Shown here: positions 15,967 to 23,326 of the stretch, piece by piece | Numbering within the stretch: the first letter of the stretch is position 1 | Layout of the letters: every line of letters begins with the position of its first letter | Source of the DNA: UBA5796 sp040752455 | GTDB taxonomy: Bacteria; Chloroflexota; Anaerolineae; Anaerolineales; Villigracilaceae | Direction of reading: 5' to 3' | DNA length: 64,000 nucleotides | Assembly: GCA_049324115.1 (NCBI GenBank) | Contig: JBMOMN010000016.1 | Coordinates: 62,001-126,000 of the forward strand | Notes under the pieces: generated by a model | Database searches by the model: none | What the model saw: the letters and a program-made list of their open reading frames with translations, nothing else | What the model was told of the DNA's origin: nothing | Program-made: the position numbers and the translations under genes

Positions 15967-17658
15967 ATGTCCGACCGTCAGCCGCCAGCCGCGCCGGAGC
16001 CGGGGGAGGTCGCCTCTCCCTATGCCGGACGCTGGGTGGCGCGCCTTCGGGGGCAGATCGTGGCTCACGGCGGCACCCCCGAACAGGCCCGCCGCGCCGC
16101 CCAATCCGCCCGTCACAAAGAATCCCCAGAGATCAGTTTTATGCCCTTTGCGTCGAGTTTGCCAGTTGACCCCATCCTCGAAAAGGTCCGGGAGGCCCTG
16201 CCCCCAGGCCAGCCCGCCTACCTGGTCGGCGGCGCGGTCCGGGACGCGCTGCTCGGCCGCGTCTCGCACGACCTGGATTTCGCCGTCCCGGCCAAGGCCA
16301 TCGCCATCGCCAGACAGGTCGCCAATGCCCTCAAGGCTGATTTTTTCGTTTTGGATGGAGAACGGGATACCGGCCGCGTCCTGGTGACCGGCCCCGACGG
16401 GTCGCGGACGCTGATGGATTTTGCCGCCTATCGCGGCCCGGACCTGGAAGCTGATCTGCGCGCCCGTGACTTTACCATCAACGCCCTGGCCCTCGACGCC
16501 CAGACCGGCGAGCTTCACGATCCCACCGGGGGCGCGTCCGATTTGCGCCAGAAGCTGATCCGGGCCTGCTCGCCCACCGCCTTCACCGACGACCCGGTCC
16601 GCATCCTGCGGGCTGTCCGCCAGGCTGCCTCGCTGGGATTCCACATCCAGCCCGAAACGAGGGAAGCGATGAAAGCCGCAGTCGGTGAACTGCCCAGGGT
16701 TTCCCCCGAACGCCAGCGGGACGAGTTGTTCCGCATCCTGGAAGGCCCGCAGCCGGGGACCTGCCTGCGCGCCCTCGACATGCTCGGCGTCCTGCCCCTG
16801 CTGCTGCCGGAACTTCCCGCCATGAAAGGCGTGGCCCAGCCGCCCCCCCACGTCAGCGATGTCTGGACCCACACCCTGAGCGTTTTGGCCCATCTGGAAA
16901 AGCTCCTGGCCGACCTGACCCCCGGCTTCGACGCCGAAACGACCGGCGACATGTTCACCGGCCTGTTGTCCCTGCGCCTGGGGCGTTATCGCGAACAGTT
17001 CGCCAGCCATTTCGGCGAGCGGCTCGTGCCCGACCGCAGCCTGCGCGGCCTGCTGTTCCTGGCGGCCCTGTACCACGACGTATCCAAACCCGAGACCCTG
17101 GCCGAAGACGAGTCCGGGCGGTTGCACTTCTGGGGCCACGACGAACTCGGCGCCCAGGTCGCGGCCAAACGGATGCGCGCCTTCAACTTCGCCAACGACG
17201 AGATCGCGCGGGTCCAGGCGGTCATCCGCCACCACATGCGTCCGCACTTCCACAGCAACCGCATGGAATCCGAGGCCAGGCCGCCCTCCCGCCGCGCCAT
17301 CTACCGCTTTTTCCGGGATGCAGGCGCAGCCGGCGTGGACACCTGCCTGCTCTCCCTGGCCGACCTGCGCGCCACCCGCGAACAGACCCTCACCCAGGAG
17401 ACCTGGCTCGCCGCCCTGGACGTATGCCGCATCTTCCTGGAAAATTACTTCGAGAAACCTGAAGAGACGGTCAAGCCGCCCGCCCTGGTCAACGGCAACG
17501 ACGTCATCCAGGCTTACGGGTTGCAGCCCGGTCCGCTCGTCGGCCAGGTGCTCGAAGCCATCCGCGAAGCCAGCGCCACCGGGAAGGTCGGCAGCCGGGA
17601 CGAGGCCCTCGCTTTCGGCAGGCAATGGCTCTCCGATTTAAAGCCACAGGCGCAGTAG
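15967..17658 (+). CDS. CCA-adding enzyme / poly(A) polymerase family protein with HD domain
   Basis: This 563-residue protein has an unusual N-terminal 55 residues (YAGRWVARLRGQIVAHGGTP) resembling the small DUF5678 module. The nucleotidyltransferase head follows: LVGGAVRDALLGRVSHDLDF gives the GG and DxD metal-binding motifs, and RDFTINALALD and DPVRILRAVR are class II CCA-enzyme motifs. An HD phosphohydrolase-type domain (YHDVSKPET near 361, IRHHMRP) lies at the C-terminus. Family members add or repair CCA at tRNA 3' ends; others make poly(A). Whether this one adds all three nucleotides cannot be told. An internal ATG at 16141 would remove the extension. Confidence 0.88.
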   Translation: MSDRQPPAAPEPGEVASPYAGRWVARLRGQIVAHGGTPEQARRAAQSARHKESPEISFMPFASSLPVDPILEKVREALPPGQPAYLVGGAVRDALLGRVSHDLDFAVPAKAIAIARQVANALKADFFVLDGERDTGRVLVTGPDGSRTLMDFAAYRGPDLEADLRARDFTINALALDAQTGELHDPTGGASDLRQKLIRACSPTAFTDDPVRILRAVRQAASLGFHIQPETREAMKAAVGELPRVSPERQRDELFRILEGPQPGTCLRALDMLGVLPLLLPELPAMKGVAQPPPHVSDVWTHTLSVLAHLEKLLADLTPGFDAETTGDMFTGLLSLRLGRYREQFASHFGERLVPDRSLRGLLFLAALYHDVSKPETLAEDESGRLHFWGHDELGAQVAAKRMRAFNFANDEIARVQAVIRHHMRPHFHSNRMESEARPPSRRAIYRFFRDAGAAGVDTCLLSLADLRATREQTLTQETWLAALDVCRIFLENYFEKPEETVKPPALVNGNDVIQAYGLQPGPLVGQVLEAIREASATGKVGSRDEALAFGRQWLSDLKPQAQ

Positions 17659-17673
17659 CGAACTACTGCGCCT
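17648..17673. terminator. Perfect hairpin at a convergent gene junction
   Basis: AGGCGCAGTAG and CTACTGCGCCT form an 11-bp perfect stem with a CGAA loop. The stop codon of the CCA-enzyme gene lies in the left arm. No U-tract follows, so it may block antisense read-through from the converging receiver gene rather than act as a classical terminator. Confidence 0.6.
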
Positions 17674-17694
17674 GCCCGGTGGTTGGGTAAGTTT

Positions 17695-18129
17695 CTATGC
17701 CCGGTTGTTGAGCTGGTTGACCGATTTCAGCGGACCCGTCCCGATCAGTTTTTGGGTCCGTTCCGCTTCGGCGCGGCGGATCAGCCGGTTGATGTGGGCG
17801 ATGATCACGCTCCCCGTGACCGGTTTGACGAGGTAATCGTCGGCTCCCGCATCCAGCGCGCTGGCGATGAATCCCGAATCGTTCAAGACGGACAGTACAA
17901 GGATGGGCACGTTGCTTACCTTGCGGACCTCCTTGCACACTTGCCAGCCATCCATGCCGGGCATCATCAAGTCAATGATAACGATGTCCGGTATTGTGCT
18001 GTGAATGAGATCCAGCCCGTTTTTGCCGTCCTCTGCCGGGATGATGTTGAATCCGTGTCCCTTGAGCAGTAACGCCAGTAAATTGGAAACGCTTGGGTCA
18101 TCGTCAATAACTAGAGCGTTGATGGTCAT
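17695..18129 (-). CDS. Single-domain receiver protein
   Basis: The 144-residue protein is a stand-alone CheY-like receiver: DDD acidic pocket at 9-11, phospho-acceptor D53 in IVIIDLMMPGMDGWQV, T/S switch in VLSVLNDSG and the conserved lysine in DDYLVKPV. A short basic helical tail (INRLIRRAEAERTQKLIG) lacks a recognisable output domain. Such proteins act in phosphorelays or bind partners directly. It lies 124 nt downstream of fabD on the same strand, and its kinase is not in the window. The start has only a weak ribosome site. Confidence 0.85.
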   Translation of the reverse strand: MTINALVIDDDPSVSNLLALLLKGHGFNIIPAEDGKNGLDLIHSTIPDIVIIDLMMPGMDGWQVCKEVRKVSNVPILVLSVLNDSGFIASALDAGADDYLVKPVTGSVIIAHINRLIRRAEAERTQKLIGTGPLKSVNQLNNRA

Positions 18130-18252
18130 ATTGTTTTTTTATCCTGTTACCCGGATCATCTCCCGGTCAATTGGTTGCAATGTTATGGGGTTATTATCAC
18201 CTATTAGCCCTTCCTGGTACTTAACAAACAGTTTACAAAAACCTTCATGATC

Positions 18253-19206
18253 TTATGCCTGTATGCCTGCGGCTTCGAAATCAGCCGGTGTGCCCAGGGT
18301 CAGGCCGCTTGCTTCGGGCGCGATGCGCTTGAGCAGGCCGGTCAACACACTGCCCGCGCCGACCTCGACGAAGGTGCTCACGCCCCGGCCCGCCATCAAC
18401 TGGACCGATTCGGTCCAGCGCACGCGGGAGGTGAGCTGGGCGCGCACGTCGGCGCGTAACTCCTCGACCGAGGCCATCGCCGCGGCTGAGACATTCCCCA
18501 CCACCGGCACGCCCGGGACCCGGAAGCCGGCCGCCGTTACCGCCGCGTCGAACTCCGCCTGGACCGTTGCCATCAGCGGTGAATGAGCCGCAATGCTGAC
18601 AGCCAGCGGCAGCGCCCGCCGCGCCCCGGCAGACTTCGCCAGCTCGATGGCCCGCTCGACGGCAGCCTTCGCTCCCGAGATGACCACCTGGCCGGGACAA
18701 TTATCGTTCGCCACCTGGACGATCTCCTCCCCGGCGCTGGCTTCGGCGCAGAGCCTGTCCAGCGTGGGGATGTCCAGGCCGAGGATGGCCGCCATGCCGC
18801 CGGGCGCGATCTCCCCGGCGCGTTTCATCAGCTCGCCGCGCCGCCGGACGAGGGCCAGCCCGTCGGCGAAGGCCAGCGCCCCAGACGCGGCCAGGGCCGA
18901 GAGTTCGCCCAGGGAATGTCCGGCAACGGAAACAGGCCGGAATTCCGGGTAACGCTCCGCAAAGACGAGGTAGGCGGCCATCGAATGGATGAAGAGCGCC
19001 GGCTGGGTGTTGAGGGTGTCGTTGAGTTCTTCGGCCGGGCCATCCCACATCAGTTTCGAGAAGGCGAATCCGAACAAAGCGTCGGCTTCGTCGAAAACCC
19101 GGCGCGCCGCCGGGTAAGCCTCAGCCAGGTCGCGTCCCATCCCAACGGACTGGGAACCCTGGCCGGGAAATACAAAAGCAGTGGTTTGAGGGTCTAAGTG
19201 AGTCAT
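18253..19206 (-). CDS. fabD: Malonyl-CoA:ACP transacylase
   Basis: The 317-residue protein loads malonyl groups onto acyl carrier protein for fatty-acid synthesis. FVFPGQGSQSVGMG is at residues 11-24, the nucleophile S98 is in AGHSLGE, and the family histidine lies in AAHSPLM near 205. It follows rpmF by 64 nt on the same strand. The rpmF-fab neighbourhood is common in bacteria, although plsX and fabH, often in between, are absent here. The start ATG is followed by a Thr-rich linker before the conserved region. FabF is at the far left edge. Confidence 0.95.
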   Translation of the reverse strand: MTHLDPQTTAFVFPGQGSQSVGMGRDLAEAYPAARRVFDEADALFGFAFSKLMWDGPAEELNDTLNTQPALFIHSMAAYLVFAERYPEFRPVSVAGHSLGELSALAASGALAFADGLALVRRRGELMKRAGEIAPGGMAAILGLDIPTLDRLCAEASAGEEIVQVANDNCPGQVVISGAKAAVERAIELAKSAGARRALPLAVSIAAHSPLMATVQAEFDAAVTAAGFRVPGVPVVGNVSAAAMASVEELRADVRAQLTSRVRWTESVQLMAGRGVSTFVEVGAGSVLTGLLKRIAPEASGLTLGTPADFEAAGIQA

Positions 19207-19270
19207 GCCCCTTAAAACACAAACAGGCCGTGAGCGTCACGACCTGTCAGGGCGCTGCGGGGTCGAAGGA

Positions 19271-19465
19271 TTATTTCTTTTCTTCTTTCTTGATCTCGAT
19301 GACCTCGCGGCCTTTGTAGAAACCGCAATTCGGGCAGACGGTGTGCGGCAGGGTCATCGAACCGCAGTTCGGGCAGGCGGACAGGTTGGCGGCCTGCAGG
19401 GCATCGTGGGCGCGGCGGCGGTCTCGGCGGCCCTTGGAAAGTTTGCGTTTTGGAAGCGGTGGCAT
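19271..19465 (-). CDS. rpmF: Ribosomal protein bL32
   Basis: The 64-residue protein opens MPPLPKRKLSKGRRDRRRAH, the basic rRNA-binding segment, and has the zinc-ribbon Cys pairs CPNCGSMTLPHTVCPNCGFY. It is therefore the zinc-binding form. The lysine/glutamate-rich tail is common. AGGAG precedes the ATG. Its position just upstream of fabD is typical. The 64-nt space to fabD contains an imperfect hairpin (ACAGGCCGTGA ... TCACGACCTGT) that could attenuate read-through. Confidence 0.95.
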   Translation of the reverse strand: MPPLPKRKLSKGRRDRRRAHDALQAANLSACPNCGSMTLPHTVCPNCGFYKGREVIEIKKEEKK

Positions 19466-19576
19466 GGTCTTACTCCTTTGAATGATTGCATCAGCAGACG
19501 CTGGTTGTTTCCGACTTAAGCGGGCTGATTATAGCGGGGGGAGGGCCATACGTCAAGGCGAATTTCGCCAAGTTCG

Positions 19577-20666
19577 TTATCCTGTCGCCATCTGGCGCAG
19601 GTAGGCCTCCATGAAATCGTCCAGGTCGCCGTCCAGCACAGCCTGGGCGTTGCCGCGCTCGTGCTCGGTGCGGTGGTCCTTGACCATCTGGTAGGGGTGC
19701 AGCACATACGAGCGGATCTGGCTGCCCCATTCGGCCTTGGTGTATTCGCCGCGCAGCCCGGCGATTTCCTTTTCCTGTTCGGCCTGCTTCATTTCGAGCA
19801 GACGGGCGCGCAGGATGCGCATGGCAAACTCCCGGTTCTGGGTCTGGGAGCGCTCGTTCTGGCAGGTGACGACGATCCCGGTCGGGACGTGGGTCAGGCG
19901 GATGGCGGTGGCGTTCTTCTGGACATTCTGCCCGCCCGCCCCCGAGGACTTGAACACGTCAACCTTCACGTCCGCCGGGTCCAACTCGACCTCGGGGTCG
20001 TCCATCGCGACCTGGGGCAGCACCTCCACCAGGGCGAAGGAGGTGTGGCGGCGGTGGGCCGCGTCGAAGGGCGAGAGCCGCACCAGCCGGTGGACGCCCT
20101 TTTCCGAACGCAGGTAGCCGAAGACGTAGTCGCCGCTGATCGCCATGGTCACGCTCTTGATGCCCGCCTCCTCGCCCTCGGTCATATCCATGATCTCGAC
20201 CTCGAAGCCGCGCATTTCGGCCCAGCGCAGGTACATGCGCTGGAGCATGGCAGCCCAGTCTTGCGAGTCGGTCCCGCCCGCCCCGGCGTGGATGGCCAGG
20301 ATGGCGTCATCGTCATCGTATTTTCCTGAGAGCATGGCCGTGAAAGAGCGCTTTTCGAGTTCAGCTTCGATGGCCTCGGTCTCGTGCTCGAGGTCGGCGC
20401 GCAGGCTCTCGTCTTCGAGGCTTGCCAGTTCCAACGCGTCGTGGACGCGGCGCTCGAAGCCGCGCCAATCCTCCACTATCCGCCGCAGCCGGGCCGCCGA
20501 CTGGCTGACCTGCTGGGCCTGGGAGGGGTTATCCCAAAAATCAGGCGATTCGATTTGTTTGTTTAAATCGGAGAGTTCGGCTTCCTTCGAAGCCAGGTCA
20601 AAGACGCTCCAAAAGTTGCCGGAGCAGTTCCCCCGCGTGTTGTAAGCGGTCAATCAAGTCTTGCAT
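19577..20666 (-). CDS. prfB: Peptide chain release factor 2, expressed by programmed +1 frameshift
   Basis: RF2 releases finished proteins at UGA and UAA. The gene has two pieces: a 22-codon leader from the ATG at 20666 that ends at an in-frame TGA, and the main body in the +1 frame. The joint is CTT-TGA-C at 20597-20603, and the product continues L-D-L-A-S-K-E. Joining 20666-20601 to 20599-19577 gives 362 residues. The body has the tripeptide anticodon SPF (LVRLSPFDAA), which is RF2-specific, and the catalytic GGQ in SGAGGQNVQKN. AGGAG precedes the start. Frameshifting allows RF2 to repress its own synthesis. ftsY lies upstream on the same strand. Confidence 0.95.
20597..20612 (-). promoter_or_regulatory. 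prfB programmed +1 frameshift signal
   Basis: On the minus strand the sequence reads TTTGGAGCGTCTTTGAC (20613-20597). The slippery codon CTT is followed by the in-frame stop TGA and a C, which makes a poor stop context. The internal Shine-Dalgarno-like GGAG lies 4 nt before CTT, close to the classical AGGGGG-TAT-CTTTGAC site though with a weaker SD element. Confidence 0.93.
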
Positions 20667-20773
20667 GGTATCTCCTGAAACCAATCACTGAAAGTTGAAG
20701 CGCAGATTTCGATCTGCCTTCGATGTATCCAGGTTCGCAAGCTAAAGCCTGCACTCCACTTTTTTATAAAAAC

Positions 20774-21682
20774 CTAAGCGCTCAAAATACCTTCGACAAA
20801 CGCCTCCGGGTCGAAGGGCTGCAAGTCTTCGGGCTTCTCGCCCAACCCGGCAAATAAAATCGGCAACCCAAGTTCGCTCTGGATTGCGAAGGCCATCCCG
20901 CCCCGCGCCGACGAATCCAGCTTGGCCAGGATCACGCCCGTCACCTGGACGGCCTGCTTGAAGGCCCTGGCCTGCTGGAGGGCGTTCTGCCCGGTGGTGG
21001 CATCCAGTACCAGCCAGACTTGATGAGGCGCGCCAGGCAATGCTTTATTGACTACACGATGAACCTTTTTCAGTTCTTCCATCAGGTTGAAGCGGGTGTG
21101 CAGCCGGCCGGCAGTGTCAATCAGGGCGACGTCCACCTTGCGGGCGATGGCAGACTGGACGGCGCTGAACGCCACCGCGCCGGGGTCGCTTTCGGGAGCG
21201 CCAGAAACCACCGGGACCCCGATCCTGTCACCCCAGACCTGGAGCTGGTCCACGGCTGCGGCGCGGAAGGTGTCGGCCGCGCCGAAGAGGATGGACTTGC
21301 CCTGGCGCTGGAAGCGCTGTCCGAGTTTGGCGGCGGTGGTTGTCTTGCCGGAGCCGTTGACCCCGACGAGTAAGATGACCGACGGTTGGGCCGTCCATTC
21401 GATCACAGGCGGCTCGCTCAGGCGGGAGCGGAGTTCCGCTTTCAGCACGGATCGAAGCTCGGAAGCGCGCAGCAGGCCCTGGGTACGGACCGCTTTCTGG
21501 AGACTGGCGATGACGGCGCGCGTGACCTCCAATCCCAAATCCGCCTGGATGAGCAGGGCTTCGAGGTCATCCCAGGTCTCGTCCGTTATCTCGGTTGCGC
21601 CGAGCAGGCTGGCTACACGTCCAAAAGCCGCCTTGCTGGTGCGGGAAAGTCCAGTACGCCAGCGTGAGAGTAAATCGTTCAT
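20774..21682 (-). CDS. ftsY: Signal recognition particle receptor FtsY
   Basis: The 302-residue GTPase is the membrane receptor for SRP and delivers ribosomes making membrane proteins to the translocon. The N domain is residues 1-90; the G domain has G1 GVNGSGKTTTAAKL at 107-120, DTFRAAAVDQL, G3 DTAGRLHT, and the TKLDSSARGG-like AKLDSSARGGMAF. The acidic A domain of E. coli FtsY is absent, as in many bacteria. A TATAAT sits 10 nt before the ATG with no ribosome site, so the transcript may be nearly leaderless. prfB follows on the same strand after about 107 nt containing degenerate palindromes. Confidence 0.95.
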   Translation of the reverse strand: MNDLLSRWRTGLSRTSKAAFGRVASLLGATEITDETWDDLEALLIQADLGLEVTRAVIASLQKAVRTQGLLRASELRSVLKAELRSRLSEPPVIEWTAQPSVILLVGVNGSGKTTTAAKLGQRFQRQGKSILFGAADTFRAAAVDQLQVWGDRIGVPVVSGAPESDPGAVAFSAVQSAIARKVDVALIDTAGRLHTRFNLMEELKKVHRVVNKALPGAPHQVWLVLDATTGQNALQQARAFKQAVQVTGVILAKLDSSARGGMAFAIQSELGLPILFAGLGEKPEDLQPFDPEAFVEGILSA

Positions 21683-21722
21683 GCGGCTGGGGATTATAAC
21701 ACGGCGTCTGGCAGGCTTTTAG

Positions 21723-21790
21723 CCCAGCTCGGTTGAAAATTGCGCTTTTTCACGAGAAGGAATGCGCAATTTTCAAGCGTGGGTATTATA
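21723..21790. repeat. Palindromic repeat family A, copy 2
   Basis: This is the second copy of the element at 6995-7069, in the same orientation: CCCAGCTCGGTTGAAAATTGCG, a short loop, then GCGCAATTTTC and GGGTATTATA. The stem pairs GAAAATTGCGC with GCGCAATTTTC. It lies between divergent ftsY and the OsmC gene. The right arm and end sit where the -35 and -10 boxes of the OsmC gene would be, so it may provide promoter sequence. Confidence 0.75.
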
Positions 21791-21828
21791 TGTTATACTC
21801 GCGCCGAATTTTTACCGGAGGGCAGCCC

Positions 21829-22260
21829 GTGTCTGAAAACTGGAAGGAAGTCAACGTTTCGTGGAAGGGCAATTCGCTTTTCACGGCTGAAAATGAAACC
21901 GGCGGCAGCATGGAAATGGCCAGCGGCCGCCCGTCCGAATTGCTCTCGCCCATGGAACTGGTGCTGGCAGCCCTGGCCGGATGCACCGGCGTGGACATCG
22001 TTTCGATCCTCGAAAAAAAGCGGATCGAGCTGGATGATTTCAAGGTGAGGGTGCGCGCCGAACGAGCGGACGAACACCCCAAAGTTTATACCGAATACCG
22101 GGTGGAGTATCTTTTTTGGAGCAAGAACATCCAAATAAAAGATGTGGAACAGGCCATCCAGCTTTCCAAAGACAAGTATTGCTCCGTGAGCGCGATGCTG
22201 AAACCCGGCGCTGATTTCCATTATTCATACAAAATTCTTAAACCCGGCGAATCCGCCTGA
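21829..22260 (+). CDS. OsmC/Ohr family protein
   Basis: The 143-residue protein contains the OsmC core: MASGRPSELLSPMELVLAAL followed by the reactive-Cys helix AGCTGVDIVSILEKKR near residue 47, and YCSVSAMLKPGADF near the C-terminus giving the second Cys. Members reduce organic hydroperoxides using the Cys pair and need a dithiol partner. The GTG at 21829 is taken as the start because GGAGG precedes it by 7 nt; an earlier in-frame ATG lies inside the palindromic repeat. Thioredoxin follows 17 nt downstream and could recycle it. Confidence 0.85.
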   Translation: MSENWKEVNVSWKGNSLFTAENETGGSMEMASGRPSELLSPMELVLAALAGCTGVDIVSILEKKRIELDDFKVRVRAERADEHPKVYTEYRVEYLFWSKNIQIKDVEQAIQLSKDKYCSVSAMLKPGADFHYSYKILKPGESA

Positions 22261-22277
22261 CAAGAAAGGATTATTCC

Positions 22278-22625
22278 ATGTTCGAAGAACCCATCCACGT
22301 GACCGATTCGGCTTTCGAGAAGACCGTGCTGAATTCGCAACTGCCCGTGATCGTTGATTTCTGGGCGCCCTGGTGTACGCCCTGCAAGATGGTCGCCCCC
22401 ATCCTGGACAAACTCGCCAAAGAATACGCGGGCAAGGTCGTGATTGCCAAAGTCAACACCGATGAAAACCCCGAATGGGCCGGCAGGTTCGGCGTGCAGG
22501 GCATCCCGACCATGCTGTTCATTGCGGGCGGCAAGGTCGTTCACCGGCAGGTTGGCGCGCTGCCCGAACGGATGCTGAGGGATGTCGTCTCCCAATTCAT
22601 GGAAGTGACCAGCCAGCCCAACTGA
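22278..22625 (+). CDS. trxA: Thioredoxin
   Basis: The 115-residue protein has the thioredoxin fold with active site WCTPC (FWAPWCTPCKMVAPIL), the buried Asp in VIVDFW, and the cis-proline loop GVQGIPTMLF. The middle Thr of WCTPC replaces the usual Gly of WCGPC, which may tune its redox potential. AAAGGA precedes the ATG. It is a cytoplasmic reductant, probably co-expressed with the upstream OsmC peroxidase-like gene. The next gene starts about 20 nt later. Confidence 0.93.
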   Translation: MFEEPIHVTDSAFEKTVLNSQLPVIVDFWAPWCTPCKMVAPILDKLAKEYAGKVVIAKVNTDENPEWAGRFGVQGIPTMLFIAGGKVVHRQVGALPERMLRDVVSQFMEVTSQPN

Positions 22626-22646
22626 GCCGTGCAGCTTCCCAGGTTT

Positions 22647-23189
22647 ATGAAACGAAATATCGTTCTCTTCATCATGGCCGCAGTCGTATTGAGCGCCTGC
22701 GGCCCTATCGCGGCGGCCCCAACTGCGGCGCCGGTCAATGCCCAGGCGACAGCCGAAGCCCTGGCCGGAACGATGGTGGCCCAAACCATGGCCGCCATGC
22801 CGACCTCCACGCCCATCCCTCCAACGGAAACGGCCACGCCCCTGCCGCCGACCGAAACGCCGACTCCCCTGCCGAGCGAGACGGCCACGCCTGAAGCGAC
22901 CGCCACCGGATCGGCCACCTCCCTGCCGACGCCCATCAACCGCTACGACCGCCCCGCGCCCCTGCTGCTGGTCAACAACTCGGACTATACGGTGGACCTG
23001 TGGATCTCCGGCCCGGCATACTTCCACGAGGTTTTCAAACACGACAGCACGATCTACGTCCCCCTGGGAACGTACACCTTCGTGGCTTACGTGGGCAAAA
23101 AGACCTTTTCGGGGACGATGTTCATCAACAATCCCGACAAGTGGACCCTGGTCTTCTTCAACGACAAGTACAATTTCAACAGCCCGTAA
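22647..23189 (+). CDS. Lipoprotein with Pro/Thr-rich linker
   Basis: The 180-residue protein has a lipoprotein signal (IVLFIMAAVVLSAC, lipobox LSAC). A disordered linker of PTETATP-type repeats, about 60 residues long, follows. The C-terminal domain (about 95-180) is a small beta-rich module: LLLVNNSDYTVDLWISGPAY and YTFVAYVGKKTFSGTMF. The linker style is typical of Chloroflexota surface proteins. I do not recognise the C-terminal domain. The ATG at 22647 gives a standard signal; a GTG 18 nt upstream is possible. A hairpin terminator and repeat B1 follow. Confidence 0.65.
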   Translation: MKRNIVLFIMAAVVLSACGPIAAAPTAAPVNAQATAEALAGTMVAQTMAAMPTSTPIPPTETATPLPPTETPTPLPSETATPEATATGSATSLPTPINRYDRPAPLLLVNNSDYTVDLWISGPAYFHEVFKHDSTIYVPLGTYTFVAYVGKKTFSGTMFINNPDKWTLVFFNDKYNFNSP

Positions 23190-23196
23190 AAAGGGC

Positions 23197-23262
23197 AAAT
23201 TTCGGAAGTCTCTTTCGGAGTCTTCCCGTCCAGTCCGCTCCCTGGCAGACTTCCGAAATTTT
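23197..23262. repeat. Palindromic repeat family B, copy 1
   Basis: AAATTTCGGAAGTCT and AGACTTCCGAAATTT are perfect 15-nt arms around a 36-nt centre that contains CGGAGTCTT. Related copies lie at 45282-45346 and 59519-59570. This copy is between the lipoprotein gene and the murA terminator. Confidence 0.75.
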
Positions 23263-23271
23263 TTCGATCGA

Positions 23272-23303
23272 AAACGGCAGCCGAACGAACCGGCTGCCGT
23301 TTT
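23272..23303. terminator. Hairpin terminator between converging lipoprotein and murA genes
   Basis: AAACGGCAGCC and GGCTGCCGTTT pair perfectly around a short loop and are flanked by A-tracts and T-tracts. It could end transcription from both sides. Confidence 0.75.
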
Positions 23304-23326
23304 CGATTCCAACTTGGGGTGGCGGT

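Noticed and set aside
15961..17625. A 554-codon minus-strand frame under the CCA-enzyme gene
   Set aside because: The plus-strand product has catalytic motifs; the opposite frame has only Gly/Val/Asp-rich text.
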